Assembly: GCF_024499015.1 (NCBI RefSeq)
Contig: NZ_CP098604.1
Location: forward strand, 1,364,001-1,428,000
Length of the DNA: 64,000 bases
From: Xanthomonas hortorum pv. pelargonii
Lineage (GTDB): Bacteria > Pseudomonadota > Gammaproteobacteria > Xanthomonadales > Xanthomonadaceae
Reading direction: 5' to 3'
In this document: piece by piece, positions 39,938-50,406 of the stretch
How the letters are laid out: each line of letters begins with the position of its first letter
Position numbering within the stretch: the stretch's first letter is position 1
Notes under the pieces: model-generated
Told to the model about the DNA's origin: nothing
The model's input: the letters and a program-made list of their open reading frames with translations, nothing else
Databases searched by the model: none
Program-made: the position numbers and the translations under genes

Positions 39938-41367
39938 GCAGCCGCTCCGGTGAAGCCGTTATTGATGATGTGCTGGGCCACGTAACCGATATCGCCGGCA
40001 CCCATCATCAGCAACAGATCGCCGTCCTGCAGCACGTCCGGCAACACTTCGGCCAGGCCCGAAATCTGGCCGACCACCACTGGCTCGCTGCGGCCGCGCG
40101 CACGGATGGCACGCGCCAACGCACGCGAATCGGCGCCGGGAATCGGCGCTTCGCCGGCCGGGTAGACCTCGCTCAACACCAGCGCATCGACGGTACTCAA
40201 CACCGCGGCAAAGGCATCGAACTGATCGCGGGTACGGCTGTAACGATGCGGCTGGAATGCGACCACCAGACGCTTGTCCGGCCAGCCACCGCGGGCTGCG
40301 GCGAACACCGCTTCCAGCTCGCGCGGATGGTGGCCGTAATCGTCGACCACGCGCACGCGTGCACCGGTGCTGGTGGTGACTTCGCCCAGATCGTTGAAGC
40401 GACGGCCGATGCCAGCGAAGTTTTCCAGCGCACGCGCAATGGTTTCCGGCGCCACGCCCAATTGCCAACCGATCGCCGCTGCTGCCAGTGCATTGAGCAC
40501 GTTGTGACGGCCCGGCAGTGCGAGCGTCACCGGTGTGGTGGTGCCCTCGGGCAGGCGCAGCGTGAAGCGCATGCGCGGGCCGTCCTGCACCACATCTTCG
40601 GCGCGCACGTCGGCGTTTTCGCTCATGCCGTAGCTCATCACGTGGCGCGGCGTCTTGCTGGCCAGTGCAGCCACTTCCGGGTCGTCGATGCACAGCAGGG
40701 CCAGACCGTAGAACGGCAGGCGCTGCAGGAATTCTGCGAATGCCGCCTGGATGCGCGAGAAATCGTTGCCGTAGTTTTCCAGGTGATCCGAATCGATATT
40801 GGTGATCACCGCCATCAACGGATTCAAACGCAGGAAGCTGCCATCGCTCTCGTCGGCTTCGGCAACCAGCCACTGGCCGCCTCCGAGTTTTGCGTTGGCA
40901 CCGGCGGCCAGCAACTGCCCGCCGATGACGAAGGTCGGGTCCAGCCCGCCTTCGCTCAGCACGGCCGCCGCCAGGCTGGTGGTGGTGGTCTTGCCATGCG
41001 TGCCGGCCACTGCGATGCCGCGGCGGAAACGCATCAACTCGGCCAGCATCGCTGCACGCGGCATGATCGGAATGCGCTGGCTGCGCGCTTCCATCAGCTC
41101 GGGGTTGTCTTCGCGGATCGCGCTGGACACCACCACGCAATCGGTGCCGAGCACATTGGCCGCCGAATGGCCGCGCATCACGCGCGCACCCAGCTTGGTC
41201 AGCCGACGCGTCGCCGCGTTATCGGAGTTGTCAGAACCGGAGACTTCATAGCCCAGCGTCAGCATCACCTCGGCGATACCGCTCATGCCGGTGCCGCCGA
41301 TACCGACGAAATGCACGCGCGGAAATGCACGCACCAGATCGCCGCTGTCTTGCAGACGGCGGATCAC
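39934..41367 (-). CDS. murC: UDP-N-acetylmuramate--L-alanine ligase
   Basis: Adds L-Ala to UDP-MurNAc, first of the Mur ligase steps. 477 aa from the GTG at 41367 (translated [15 protein letters not shown]), preceded by AGGAGG six bases upstream; this start matches the family, and an ATG upstream would sit in a repeat. Motifs are [33 protein letters not shown] (ATP), and [14 protein letters not shown] overlaps the murG stop (GTGA). The Shine-Dalgarno lies within an 8-bp hairpin that is itself inside murG, so efficient translation probably needs ribosomes arriving from murG. Confidence 0.96.
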   Translation of the reverse strand: MIRRLQDSGDLVRAFPRVHFVGIGGTGMSGIAEVMLTLGYEVSGSDNSDNAATRRLTKLGARVMRGHSAANVLGTDCVVVSSAIREDNPELMEARSQRIPIMPRAAMLAELMRFRRGIAVAGTHGKTTTTSLAAAVLSEGGLDPTFVIGGQLLAAGANAKLGGGQWLVAEADESDGSFLRLNPLMAVITNIDSDHLENYGNDFSRIQAAFAEFLQRLPFYGLALLCIDDPEVAALASKTPRHVMSYGMSENADVRAEDVVQDGPRMRFTLRLPEGTTTPVTLALPGRHNVLNALAAAAIGWQLGVAPETIARALENFAGIGRRFNDLGEVTTSTGARVRVVDDYGHHPRELEAVFAAARGGWPDKRLVVAFQPHRYSRTRDQFDAFAAVLSTVDALVLSEVYPAGEAPIPGADSRALARAIRARGRSEPVVVGQISGLAEVLPDVLQDGDLLLMMGAGDIGYVAQHIINNGFTGAAA

Positions 41368-42644
41368 GCGGCACCTCCTGCGGAGGTGCAAATCGGGAAT
41401 CGGAAATCGGAAATCGTGTGGAGCGGAGCGCCAGCGGCGACGGATACTTGGTCGGTGCGCTTGTCTGCGTGCATCAATTTGTGTTCCTGCAAGTGTTCTG
41501 AGCTCTGCCCATTCCCCATTCCCGACTCACCATTCCCGGCCTCTTGAAGAATGATGTCGGCGATGCGTTCGGCGGCGTCGGGTTTGGCCAGGGTGCGGGC
41601 GGCTTGCGCCATCGACAGGCGGCGCGCGGGGTCGGCGAGCAAGGTCTGCAAGACCTGCTGCAGACGCACTGCCAGGGTGTCGTCCTGCTTGAGCAGCACG
41701 GCGGCATCGGCGCCGACCAGGTATTCGGCATTGCGGGTCTGGTGATCGTCGACGGCGGCGGCGAAGGGCACCAGCACGCTGCCGATACCGGCGGCGCACA
41801 GTTCGGCCAGCGTGGAGGCACCGGCACGGCACACGACCAGATCGGCCCAGGCGTAGGCAGCCGCCATGTCGGCGATAAAGGGTTCGACACTGGCGTTGAC
41901 GCCGGCCTGCGCGTATGAGGCTTCGGCTTCGGCGCGCAGCTTTTCGCCGCACTGATGACGCACCTCGACATCCGGGTGACCGAGTGCCGCCAGTGCCGCC
42001 GGCACGGCTTGATTCAATGCGCGTGCACCCTGGCTGCCGCCGAGGACCAGCATGCGTACCGGGCCACCACGACCGACCAGGCGCAGAGCCGGCACGGGGA
42101 GCGCGGCGATTTCCGCACGCACCGGATTGCCCACCGCTTCTTCGCCAGCGAAGCTGCCCGGAAAACCGGTCAACACGCGACGCGCGAAACGCGACAACAC
42201 CTTGTTGGTCATGCCGGGCGCGCGATTTTGTTCGTGCACCAGCAACGGCACGCCGAGCAGACGTGCAGCCAGGCCGCCCGGGCCGGCCGCAAATCCGCCG
42301 AAGCTGATCACCGCACGCGGCTGGCGCTTGCGCAGTACGAAGCCGGCGGCGCGCACCGCGCGCATCACCCGTACCGGCGCGCCGAGAAGTTTCACGATGC
42401 CTTTGCCGCGCAGCCCGGTGATGGCCAGCGTGTCGAGCTGGATATCGTGCTGCGGCACCAGGCGGGTTTCCATCGCGCCATCGGCGCCGAGCCAGGTCAC
42501 CGGCACGCCACGCGCGCGCAGCACCTTGGCCACGGCCAGGCCCGGGAAGATATGCCCACCGGTGCCGCCAGCAAGGATCATGACCGGACGAACCACAGCA
42601 GACTGCGCGGGCGCTTGTGCGGGATTGGCGTGCTTATTACTCAC
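41364..42644 (-). CDS. murG: UDP-GlcNAc transferase MurG with repeat-derived tail
   Basis: Membrane-associated glycosyltransferase that turns lipid I into lipid II. 426 aa from the GTG at 42644, which overlaps the ftsW stop (GTGA). Motifs are [19 protein letters not shown] near residue 22, [45 protein letters not shown] and [19 protein letters not shown]. Family sequence ends near [11 protein letters not shown]. The final ~57 residues ([16 protein letters not shown] ... SAGGAA) come from the GA-rich repeat at 41392-41537, making the protein longer than usual. The same pattern is seen in FtsQ and RsmH here. Confidence 0.96.
   Translation of the reverse strand: MSNKHANPAQAPAQSAVVRPVMILAGGTGGHIFPGLAVAKVLRARGVPVTWLGADGAMETRLVPQHDIQLDTLAITGLRGKGIVKLLGAPVRVMRAVRAAGFVLRKRQPRAVISFGGFAAGPGGLAARLLGVPLLVHEQNRAPGMTNKVLSRFARRVLTGFPGSFAGEEAVGNPVRAEIAALPVPALRLVGRGGPVRMLVLGGSQGARALNQAVPAALAALGHPDVEVRHQCGEKLRAEAEASYAQAGVNASVEPFIADMAAAYAWADLVVCRAGASTLAELCAAGIGSVLVPFAAAVDDHQTRNAEYLVGADAAVLLKQDDTLAVRLQQVLQTLLADPARRLSMAQAARTLAKPDAAERIADIILQEAGNGESGMGNGQSSEHLQEHKLMHADKRTDQVSVAAGAPLHTISDFRFPICTSAGGAA
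41371..41389 (-). promoter_or_regulatory. Hairpin sequestering the murC ribosome site
   Basis: On the minus strand GCACCTCC-GCA-GGAGGTGC is a perfect 8-bp stem with a 3-base loop, and its right arm is the murC Shine-Dalgarno. It lies in the last codons of murG, so translation of murG should open it: a translational-coupling switch. Confidence 0.6.
41392..41537. repeat. GA-rich inverted-arm repeat inside the 3' end of murG
   Basis: Arms AATCGGGAATCGGAAATCGG (about 41391) and CCCATTCCCCATTCCCGACT (about 41509) separated by ~90 bp. Read in frame as the MurG C-terminal tail. Confidence 0.8.
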
Positions 42645-44017
42645 GCGATTCTCCCGAACGTCGGTTCCACACGCGGCTGCATGCGGCTGGTGCCGCGCAG
42701 AATGGCCGATGCCGGCGCCACCGATGCTGCAGCGACCGGTGCGGGTGCGGGCGCAGCGGCAGCCACGGTATCGCGCTGCGGTTTGCGCGCTGGCGCATAC
42801 GCCGGCGGCACTGAGTCGACCACCGGCTCGGCCGGCTCCGCCGACGGCGCGCCCGCACCCTGCGGCGACAACTTGCTGCGCAGGCGCTCGGCGCGATCCA
42901 TTTCGTAGGACACGCGCAACAACAAGCCCATCGCCACGCAGGTCATCAGCACCGACGAACCGCCGGAGGAAATCAGCGGCAGGGTCAGGCCCTTGGTCGG
43001 CAGGATGCCCAGATTCACGCCCACCGAAACGAAGCTCTGCAGGCTGATCCACAGACCGATGCCGAAGGCGATGTAGCCGGAGAAGTGGCGCTTCATTTCC
43101 ACGCAGCGCATTCCCAGCCAGAACGCGCGGCCGACCAGTAGCGCGTACAGCGAGATCACCCCGCACACGCCGACAAACCCGAGCTCTTCGGCAATCACCG
43201 AAAAGATGAAATCGGTATGCGCTTCGGGCAGGTAGTTGAGCTTTTGCACCGAGGCGCCCAGACCAACGCCGGTCCACTGGCCGCGGCCGACCGCCATCAA
43301 GGCGTTCGACAACTGGTAGCCGGAGCCGAGCTGGTCAGCCCAAGGATCCAGGAACGAGGTGATACGGCGCAGGCGGTACGGCTCCAGGATCGCGATGAAG
43401 GCGAACACCGGCAGGCCGAACACGATCGGCATCGACATGCGCGGCAGGTTCACCCCGCCCAGCACCAGCATGCCGGCGGTGATCGCCAGCAACAGCGTGG
43501 ACGAGCCGAAGTCCGGCTGCATCAGCAGCAGGCCGACCAGTGCGATCGCAACGCCCAGCGGCTTGAGCATCGCCGGCCAGGTCGCGTTGACCTCATCGCG
43601 AAAGCGCACCAGGTAGCTGGACAGCCACACGATGTAGAGCACCTTGACCGCTTCCACGGTCTGGAATTTCGACACGCCCAGATTGATCCAGCGTTTGGCG
43701 CCATTGACGCTGCTGCCCAGGCCGGGCACGAACACCACCATCAGCAGGCCGAAACAGGCCAGCAGCAGCACCTGGTTGTACTGCTCGATGGTCTTGAGCT
43801 CGGTCCGCATTGCCCAGAACGCCAGGCCAACGCCGATGCCCAGAAACAGCAGATGGCGGGTGAGGTAATAGAACGGGTTGTCGGACAGTTCGATCGAGCT
43901 GGACGCCACCATCACCACGCCCAGCGAGGCGAGCGTGGCCGCGGCACCGAGCAGCCACGGGTCGTAGCGGCCGCCGATGGCCTCGAGTCGAGTGGCTTGA
44001 CGCGCGTTATCGTTCAT
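42641..44017 (-). CDS. ftsW: Septal peptidoglycan polymerase FtsW
   Basis: SEDS-family glycosyltransferase working with FtsI at the septum. 458 aa with about ten membrane spans; motifs are the [20 protein letters not shown] entry, [47 protein letters not shown] and [20 protein letters not shown]. After the last span (about residue 375) there is an Ala/Pro-rich cytoplasmic tail of ~80 residues, longer than in E. coli. ATG shares its A with the mraY stop (TGATG). Confidence 0.96.
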   Translation of the reverse strand: MNDNARQATRLEAIGGRYDPWLLGAAATLASLGVVMVASSSIELSDNPFYYLTRHLLFLGIGVGLAFWAMRTELKTIEQYNQVLLLACFGLLMVVFVPGLGSSVNGAKRWINLGVSKFQTVEAVKVLYIVWLSSYLVRFRDEVNATWPAMLKPLGVAIALVGLLLMQPDFGSSTLLLAITAGMLVLGGVNLPRMSMPIVFGLPVFAFIAILEPYRLRRITSFLDPWADQLGSGYQLSNALMAVGRGQWTGVGLGASVQKLNYLPEAHTDFIFSVIAEELGFVGVCGVISLYALLVGRAFWLGMRCVEMKRHFSGYIAFGIGLWISLQSFVSVGVNLGILPTKGLTLPLISSGGSSVLMTCVAMGLLLRVSYEMDRAERLRSKLSPQGAGAPSAEPAEPVVDSVPPAYAPARKPQRDTVAAAAPAPAPVAAASVAPASAILRGTSRMQPRVEPTFGRIA

Positions 44018-45102
44018 CAGCGCACCTTCAACGTGGCAAGACCGATCAGCACCAGCACCACCGAGATGATCCAGAAGCGCACGATCACGCGCGGTTCCGG
44101 CCAGCCCTTGAGTTCGAAATGATGATGGATCGGCGCCATGCGGAACACGCGCTTGCCGGTCAGCTTGAAGCTGGCCACCTGGATGATCACCGACAGCGTT
44201 TCGATCACGAACACGCCGCCCATGATCACCAACACCAGTTCCTGACGCACGATCACCGCGATGGTGCCGAGCACCGCGCCCAGCGACAGCGCGCCGATAT
44301 CGCCCATGAACACCATGGCCGGATAGGTGTTGAACCACAGAAACCCTAACCCTGCCCCCGCAATCGCCGAGCAGATGATGATCAGCTCGCCGGCCCCGGG
44401 AATCAGCGGGATTTTCAGGTATTCGGCAAACACCACGTTGCCCGAGGCATACGCGAACACACCCAGCGCGCAGGCCACCAGCACGGTCGGCATGATCGCC
44501 AGACCATCCAGACCGTCGGTGAGGTTCACCGCATTGGAGAAGCCGACGATCCAGAAGTAGGCAATGACCACAAAGCTCACGCCGGCCAACGGCAGCGCCA
44601 CCGCCTTGAACATCGGAATGTAGAAGGTGATCGCGGCCGGCACATCGGCGGTGTAGTACAGGAACAAACCGGCAGCCAGGCCAAAGATCGACTGCAGCAG
44701 ATACTTCCAGCGCGACTTCAGGCCGTTGGGATCGCGACGCACGATCTTGATCCAGTCGTCGTACCAGCCGATCGCGCCAAAACAGAGCATCACTGCCAGC
44801 ACCAACCACACATAGCGGTTGCGCAGGTCGCCCCACAACAGCACCGACAAGGTCACCGTCAGCAGGATCAGCGAGCCGCCCATGGTGGGCGTACCGGCCT
44901 TGGAAAAATGCGTCTGCGGGCCGTCCTGACGGATTGGCTGGCCACCCTTGAACTGGCCCAGCTTGCGGATCACCGCCGGGCCCATCCACAACGACAGGAA
45001 CAACGCGGTCAGCGCCGCCAGAATGCCGCGGAAGGTCAGATAGTTGAACAGCCCGAACAGGCTCTCCAGTTGCTGTAGCCAACGGGCCAACTCAAGCAGC
45101 AT
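44017..45102 (-). CDS. mraY: Phospho-MurNAc-pentapeptide transferase
   Basis: Integral membrane enzyme making lipid I from UDP-MurNAc-pentapeptide and undecaprenyl phosphate. 361 aa, ten spans. Motifs are [23 protein letters not shown] (catalytic Asp pair), [28 protein letters not shown] and [16 protein letters not shown]. The ATG at 45102 gives [20 protein letters not shown], the family start, and overlaps the end of murF by 11 bases, so the two are coupled. Confidence 0.97.
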   Translation of the reverse strand: MLLELARWLQQLESLFGLFNYLTFRGILAALTALFLSLWMGPAVIRKLGQFKGGQPIRQDGPQTHFSKAGTPTMGGSLILLTVTLSVLLWGDLRNRYVWLVLAVMLCFGAIGWYDDWIKIVRRDPNGLKSRWKYLLQSIFGLAAGLFLYYTADVPAAITFYIPMFKAVALPLAGVSFVVIAYFWIVGFSNAVNLTDGLDGLAIMPTVLVACALGVFAYASGNVVFAEYLKIPLIPGAGELIIICSAIAGAGLGFLWFNTYPAMVFMGDIGALSLGAVLGTIAVIVRQELVLVIMGGVFVIETLSVIIQVASFKLTGKRVFRMAPIHHHFELKGWPEPRVIVRFWIISVVLVLIGLATLKVR

Positions 45103-46585
45103 GGGAGGCGTCCTCCGCCGGTGCGAGCAACGCGGCGACGATGCGGTCCATCGCACTGCCACGCGAGCCTTTCACCAACAACGTGGGCGGGACCTGCGCC
45201 GTGGTGGCGGCAGTCTGCGCCGCCGCACCGGTGTGTTCGTGCATCGAAGAAGATTCCTGCGTTTGAGTCGGCGAAACGGCGACCTGCGCCAGATCCGCCT
45301 GCAACGCCGCGACCAGCGCGGCATGAGTGGCGAACACGCGGCCGCCATCGCCGAACGCCTGCGCGGCGGCGGCACTGAGCTCGCCCAACGCGTAAAGACG
45401 CTGCAGCTTGGCCGCGCGTGCGCGACGCCCGGCAGCGGCATGCAGCGCCTTGCCTTCCGGGCCGAGTTCGCGCATGTCGCCGAGGACCAGCCAACCCGCG
45501 CCCGGCGCGGCAGCCAGCGTATCGATGGCCGCATCCAGCGAACCGGGATTGGCGTTGTAACTGTCATCGATCAGCACCGCGCCGCTGGGCAGCGTGTGTG
45601 CGATCTGACGACCGGCCACCGGGCGCGCCTGCGCCAGACCGGCGGCGATGATCGGCAATGCGATACCCGCGCCCAACGCCAGCCCGGCCGCAGCCAGCGC
45701 GTTGAGCACGTTGTGCCGGCCCGGCAACGGCAGCGCGATCTGCCCCTCGCCTTGCGGCGTCACCAGCGTGAACCGCGCACCACCTTCCTGCAGCCGTAGC
45801 CCACGTGCAGTGATGTCGGCGCTGGCCTGCAAGCCATAACGCAACACGCGGCGACCGTGCACCGGCTGCGCATGCAATTGCTGCTCGAACCAGGCGCCGA
45901 AGGCATCGTCGGCATTGATCACCGCCACGCCATCGGCCGGCAATGCCGCGTAGATGGCGCCCTTGGTGCGCGCGACGCCGAGCAGGCTGCCCAGGCGTTC
46001 CAGATGGGCGGGTGCGATGTTGTTGACCAGGGCCACATGCGGCTGCGCGATGTCGGTGAGATAGGCGATATCGCCCGGCTTGCCGGCGCCCATTTCGTAG
46101 ATCGCAAAGTCCGCATCGTCCGGCGCGGCGATCACCGCCAGCGGCAGGCCGATCTCGTTATTGCGGTTGCCCGGATTGGCGTAGACGGTGGTGCCATCGA
46201 CACGCCCAGCCTCTTCCAGGATCGACAGCAGCAAGGCCTTGACGCTGGTCTTGCCGTTGGAGCCGGTCAACGCGATCACGCGCGTGGCGCGGTCGCGCTG
46301 CATGCCGGCGGCGATACGCGCCAGCGCGAGTTCGGTGTTTTCCACCAGCACCTGCGGCACGCTCAGCGTCGGCAGCAAGCGCTCCACCAGCAACCCGCTG
46401 GCACCATGCGCCATCGCGTCTGCGGCAAAGTCGTGTCCATCGAAACGCTCGCCGCGCAGCGCCACATACAGGCTGCCGTTGGCGAGCGTGCGGGTGTCGT
46501 TGCCGACCGCGTCGATCATGGCGTCGTCGCCGTGCAACTCGCCGCCGGCCCAGTGGGCGATCAACGACAACGGAGTGAGCTTCAT
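45092..46585 (-). CDS. murF: UDP-MurNAc-tripeptide--D-alanyl-D-alanine ligase
   Basis: Adds the D-Ala-D-Ala dipeptide to complete the UDP-MurNAc pentapeptide. 497 aa. Motifs are [17 protein letters not shown] (ATP), [35 protein letters not shown], and [17 protein letters not shown]. The region from about 425 to 465 has a Gln/Thr/Ala-rich insertion ([20 protein letters not shown]) before the conserved end [18 protein letters not shown] overlaps the murE stop by four bases. Confidence 0.97.
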   Translation of the reverse strand: MKLTPLSLIAHWAGGELHGDDAMIDAVGNDTRTLANGSLYVALRGERFDGHDFAADAMAHGASGLLVERLLPTLSVPQVLVENTELALARIAAGMQRDRATRVIALTGSNGKTSVKALLLSILEEAGRVDGTTVYANPGNRNNEIGLPLAVIAAPDDADFAIYEMGAGKPGDIAYLTDIAQPHVALVNNIAPAHLERLGSLLGVARTKGAIYAALPADGVAVINADDAFGAWFEQQLHAQPVHGRRVLRYGLQASADITARGLRLQEGGARFTLVTPQGEGQIALPLPGRHNVLNALAAAGLALGAGIALPIIAAGLAQARPVAGRQIAHTLPSGAVLIDDSYNANPGSLDAAIDTLAAAPGAGWLVLGDMRELGPEGKALHAAAGRRARAAKLQRLYALGELSAAAAQAFGDGGRVFATHAALVAALQADLAQVAVSPTQTQESSSMHEHTGAAAQTAATTAQVPPTLLVKGSRGSAMDRIVAALLAPAEDASHAA

Positions 46586-48069
46586 GCGCGCACTCCCAGC
46601 ACGGTGCGCGGCAGCAAGGCCTGCGCCGCCACGATGGCGTCGTCGAAGGCATGCCGCACGCCGGCGACTTCCTGATACGGCTCGTGGCCCTTGCCGGCGA
46701 TCAGCACGATGTCGGAGGCACCGGCCATGCTGATGGCCTGATGGATTGCCGCGGCGCGGTCGCGCTGCACGATCGCCGCATCCGGGCGCGCAAAGCCGCG
46801 CAGGATGTCGGCCACGATTGCATCGCCATCTTCGCCACGCGGGTTGTCGTCGGTGACGATCGCTACATCCGCATTGACCTCGGCAATCGCCGCCATCTGC
46901 GTACGCTTGCCGGTATCGCGCTCGCCACCGCAGCCGAACACGCAGATCAGCCGGTCCTGCGCATGCGAACGCAGGCTGGCCAATGCCTGTTCCAGCGCGT
47001 CGGGCGTGTGTGCATAGTCCACCACCACCAGCGGGGCGCCATGCGCGCCGCCGAGACGATTCATGCGGCCGTGGATCGGCTGCAGCTGACCAAGCACTTC
47101 GGCGATCTGTGCCGGCGCGATCTCCAACGCATACAACGCGCCGGCGACCGCGAGCAGGTTATCGACGTTGAAGCGGCCCAGCAGCGGCGAGTGCACCGGA
47201 TGCACTTCGCCATGGATGTTGAGCGCGAAATTGATGCCGTTGTGGTCCAGCTGCAGCGCCTGCCCACGCACCACTGCCTGGGCTTGCGCGCGCGAACTCA
47301 CGCCGATCGCGCGCAGCGCGGGGTCAAGCGCGGCCAGCAGCGTGCGGCCGAAGTCATCGTCCAGATTCACCACAGCTGCTTTCAATCCAGCGCGCGTGAA
47401 CAGCCTGGCCTTGGCCGCGCCGTACTGCGCCATGTCGCCGTGGTAATCGAGATGGTCGCGGGTGAGATTGGTGAACACCGCCACGTCGAAGTGCACTGCG
47501 TCGACGCGGCCCTGGTCGAGCGCGTGCGAACTCACTTCCATCGCCACGGCCTGCGCGCCTTCATCGCGTAATTGCGCCAGCAACGCGTGCGTAGGCAACA
47601 CCAGCGGCGTGGTGAAACCGGTCGGCACGGCATTGCCATACAGGCCAACACCCAAGGTGCCGAGGGTGCCGGTGGGCATGCCAAGCAACGTCAACGCCTG
47701 CGCCAGCAACTGCACGGTGGAGGTCTTGCCGTTGGTGCCGGTGACGCCGACCATGCGCAGCGCCTGCGAGGGCTGGCCATGAAACTGATCGGCCATCGCG
47801 CCCAGACGCGCGCGCAAACCAGGCACGGCGATCGCATCGGCCGGTGCCGGCAATTCGGCAGGCGCTGGCGGCTCGAACAACACCGCCGCCGCGCCATTGG
47901 CACGCGCCTGTTCGACGAAGCCCAGGCCATGCGCACCGAAACCGGCGATCGCCACGAAGGCATCGCCCGCACGCACCGCACGGCTGTCCATCACCAGACC
48001 CGAGACCTGCACGTCGTGGGCGATCGGCACGTCTGGCAACAGCTGCGACAGCGGCATGGAGCGGCTCAC
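46582..48069 (-). CDS. murE: UDP-MurNAc-L-Ala-D-Glu--meso-diaminopimelate ligase
   Basis: Adds the third residue, meso-diaminopimelate in Gram-negatives, to UDP-MurNAc-dipeptide. 495 aa. Motifs are [39 protein letters not shown] (ATP), [35 protein letters not shown] and the DAP-specific TDDNPRGED. The GTG at 48069 overlaps the ftsI stop (GTGA); an ATG four codons later ([11 protein letters not shown]) is an alternative start. Confidence 0.97.
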   Translation of the reverse strand: MSRSMPLSQLLPDVPIAHDVQVSGLVMDSRAVRAGDAFVAIAGFGAHGLGFVEQARANGAAAVLFEPPAPAELPAPADAIAVPGLRARLGAMADQFHGQPSQALRMVGVTGTNGKTSTVQLLAQALTLLGMPTGTLGTLGVGLYGNAVPTGFTTPLVLPTHALLAQLRDEGAQAVAMEVSSHALDQGRVDAVHFDVAVFTNLTRDHLDYHGDMAQYGAAKARLFTRAGLKAAVVNLDDDFGRTLLAALDPALRAIGVSSRAQAQAVVRGQALQLDHNGINFALNIHGEVHPVHSPLLGRFNVDNLLAVAGALYALEIAPAQIAEVLGQLQPIHGRMNRLGGAHGAPLVVVDYAHTPDALEQALASLRSHAQDRLICVFGCGGERDTGKRTQMAAIAEVNADVAIVTDDNPRGEDGDAIVADILRGFARPDAAIVQRDRAAAIHQAISMAGASDIVLIAGKGHEPYQEVAGVRHAFDDAIVAAQALLPRTVLGVRA

Positions 48070-49934
48070 TGGCGGCTCTCCTGCAGCGGTGCGGGCTGGG
48101 CCGGCGCGGGTAGCGCGGCAGGTGCAAGTGCGGTTGGAATACCGGCAGACACTTCATCCACCGGATCCGGCATCAATGCCGGGTCCAGCTCGGGCGGCTG
48201 CGGCTTGGCGATCGGCTGCCCGGTCTTGCCGGCGGCCTGTGCGGCCAGCCACGACTGGATGTCGTCCGGCGGCACGTCCATCAGGCGCAGCGCGCCTTCC
48301 ATCACCTTGTGGAACACCGGCGCCGACACCAGGCCGCCGTAATACACCTTGCCCTGCGGATCATTGATCACGATGACCGTTGCAAAGCGCGGGCGCGTGG
48401 CCGGCACCAGGCCGGCGAACAGCGCGTTGTAATGCCCGCGCTCGTAGCCGTTGGCGCCGTTCTTGCGCGCGGTACCGGTCTTGCCGGCCACGTGATAACC
48501 CAGGATGGCCGCGCCCTTGGCGCCGCCCTGGGTGACCACGGTTTCCATCATGTGGATGACCTGGCGCGCCACTTCCGGCGTGACTACCTGGCGGGTTTCG
48601 TTGTGCTGGCCGCGTACGAAGGTCGGCGGGGTCAGCTTGCCGCCGTTGCCAAGCGTGGCGTACGCCTGCGCGATCTGCAGCGGCGTCACCGACAGGCCAT
48701 AGCCGTACGACATCGTGGTCTTGGACGGGCCGCTCCAGCGCGCCGGCTGCAGCACCACGCCCGAGGATTCGCCGGGAAAACCGCTATGCGGCGCGCTGCC
48801 GTAACCAAAATTGCGGATCGACTGATAGAACGTCTGATCCGGCACCTTGGCGGCAATCTTGGCCGCACCGATATTCGAGCTGCGCGTGATCACCCCGGTG
48901 ACGTTGAGCACGCCGTTGTTGCGTGGCACATCGCGGATGGTGAAGCGCCCCACGGCCATGTAGCCGGGGTTGGTGTCGATGATGGTGTCCTTGGTCACCA
49001 CGCCGGCAGTCAATGCGGTGGCCACGGTGAGCGGCTTCATCGTCGAACCCGGCTCGACCAGATCGGTGACCGCGCGGTTGCGGCGCGCCGACGGATTGAT
49101 GCCGGTGACCGAATTGGGGTTGTAGGTGGGCAGGTTGACCATCGCCAGCACTTCGCCGGTGGCCACGTCCATCACCACCATCGAACCGCCGGCAGCATTG
49201 TTCTCAACCAACGCGTTGCGCAGCTCCTTGTAGGCCAGGAACTGGATGCGGCGGTCGATGCTCAGCGTCAGGTCCTTGCCCGGCTGCGCCGGACGCACCA
49301 GATCCACGCTCTCCACGATCGCGCCGCGCGCATCGCGCACCACTTTCTTGGAGCCCGGCTTGCCGCGCAGCCATTCGTCGAAGGCCAGCTCCAGGCCTTC
49401 CTGGCCGCGGTCGTCGATATTGGTGAAGCCCAGCACATGGGCCATCGCTTCGCCTTGCGGATAGAAGCGACGGAACTCGCGCTGCGAGAACACACCGGGA
49501 ATCTTCAGCTCGACGATGGCATGCGCCTTGTCCGGATTGATCCGGCGCTGCAGGTACATGAATTCCTTGCCGGCCTTCTGCGCCAGCTTGGCGTTCAACT
49601 CGTCCAGCGGTTGGCCGAGTGCCTTGGCCAACTCGGGAATGCGGTCCGGATTACGCAGCAGTTCCTGCGGATTGACCCAGATCGATTCCACCGGCGTGGA
49701 CACCGCCAGCGGCTCGCCGTTGCGGTCGGTGATCATGCCGCGCGAGGTGGCGATCGGCAGCTCGCGCAGGTAACGCGCCTCGCCCTGGCGCTGATAGAAA
49801 TCGCGATTGACCAGCTGCACGAACGCCGCGCGGCCGATCAGCGTCACCGAGCACAGGCCCAGCGCGATGCCGACCAGCGTCAGGCGGCCACGCAGATTGA
49901 AGTTGCTGCGCGCGCGGTTGCGGCCGGCTTTCAT
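48066..49934 (-). CDS. ftsI: Septal transpeptidase FtsI (PBP3)
   Basis: Class B penicillin-binding protein that cross-links septal peptidoglycan. 622 aa: short cytoplasmic start, one membrane helix ([20 protein letters not shown], about 20-39), a pedestal domain ([20 protein letters not shown]) and the transpeptidase domain with SxxK as EPGSTMKPL, SxN as [10 protein letters not shown] and KTG as [12 protein letters not shown] Pro/Ala-rich C-terminal tail of ~60 residues follows. The ATG overlaps, by ATGA, the stop of an unusual 71-aa repeat ORF rather than ftsL. Confidence 0.97.
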   Translation of the reverse strand: MKAGRNRARSNFNLRGRLTLVGIALGLCSVTLIGRAAFVQLVNRDFYQRQGEARYLRELPIATSRGMITDRNGEPLAVSTPVESIWVNPQELLRNPDRIPELAKALGQPLDELNAKLAQKAGKEFMYLQRRINPDKAHAIVELKIPGVFSQREFRRFYPQGEAMAHVLGFTNIDDRGQEGLELAFDEWLRGKPGSKKVVRDARGAIVESVDLVRPAQPGKDLTLSIDRRIQFLAYKELRNALVENNAAGGSMVVMDVATGEVLAMVNLPTYNPNSVTGINPSARRNRAVTDLVEPGSTMKPLTVATALTAGVVTKDTIIDTNPGYMAVGRFTIRDVPRNNGVLNVTGVITRSSNIGAAKIAAKVPDQTFYQSIRNFGYGSAPHSGFPGESSGVVLQPARWSGPSKTTMSYGYGLSVTPLQIAQAYATLGNGGKLTPPTFVRGQHNETRQVVTPEVARQVIHMMETVVTQGGAKGAAILGYHVAGKTGTARKNGANGYERGHYNALFAGLVPATRPRFATVIVINDPQGKVYYGGLVSAPVFHKVMEGALRLMDVPPDDIQSWLAAQAAGKTGQPIAKPQPPELDPALMPDPVDEVSAGIPTALAPAALPAPAQPAPLQESRQ

Positions 49935-50146
49935 GGCGCACCTCCGTGTGCGCCACCCTGCGGGCGGCTACGCCGTGCAAAACGGCTGTCCTGCCGTTTT
50001 GTCATGGGCGTACCTGTGTGTGCACCACCCTGCGGGCGGCTGCGCCGTGCAAAACGGCTGTCCTGCCGTTCTGTCATGGGCGTACCGTGTGCACCACCCT
50101 GCGGGCGGCTGCGCCGTGCAAAACGGCTGTCCTGCCGTTCTGTCAT
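49931..50146 (-). CDS. 71-aa tandem-repeat ORF bridging ftsL and ftsI
   Basis: An open frame made of three near-identical units of 23, 24 and 24 codons, each beginning MT(E/K)RQDSRFARRSRPQGGAH. It starts with ATGA overlapping the ftsL stop and ends with ATGA overlapping the ftsI start, so ribosomes could pass ftsL - ORF - ftsI without a break. Every unit has its own in-frame ATG. The peptide is very basic and Arg-rich; no family is recognised. It may exist mainly to preserve translational coupling across a repeat insertion rather than as a useful protein. That it is open and coupled is seen directly; expression is inference. Confidence 0.55.
   Translation of the reverse strand: MTERQDSRFARRSRPQGGAHGTPMTERQDSRFARRSRPQGGAHTGTPMTKRQDSRFARRSRPQGGAHGGAP
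49934..50146 (-). repeat. Tandem repeat, three units of 69/72/72 bp
   Basis: Units at 50078-50146, 50006-50077 and 49934-50005. Each contains AAAACGGC...GCCGTT(T/C)T hairpin arms (49979-50000, 50051-50072, 50120-50141) and ends with CGCCCATGA-type sequence (GCGCCATGA in the last), similar to the true 3' end of ftsL (GTGGTGGTGCGCCCATGA). This suggests the array grew from that junction. Confidence 0.85.
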
Positions 50147-50406
50147 GGGCGCACCACCACGATGTCGTTGGTCTCCGGGAACTTCATCCCGATGCGCGCA
50201 CGCGCGACCTGATCGACCCGATTGCTTTCCGCCCAGGTGGCCTGCTCCAGCTGCAGCCGGCCGAATTCGATATTCAATTCATCACGCGTGTGTTCGAGCT
50301 TGGACAACTGCACGAACAGCTTGCGATGCATGTGGCGCATGTACACCACACCGATCGCCGAGGCGATGCTGCAGGCGAGCAGCACGATGAGCAGCAGGCG
50401 GCTCAT
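50143..50406 (-). CDS. ftsL: Cell division protein FtsL
   Basis: 87-aa bitopic protein that joins FtsB and FtsQ and activates FtsWI. One membrane helix ([20 protein letters not shown], about 4-23) then a leucine-rich coiled coil ([20 protein letters not shown]) and a conserved-looking end ([19 protein letters not shown]). Its ATG overlaps the rsmH stop (ATGA) and its stop overlaps the first ATG of the repeat ORF. Length is normal for the family. Confidence 0.93.
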   Translation of the reverse strand: MSRLLLIVLLACSIASAIGVVYMRHMHRKLFVQLSKLEHTRDELNIEFGRLQLEQATWAESNRVDQVARARIGMKFPETNDIVVVRP

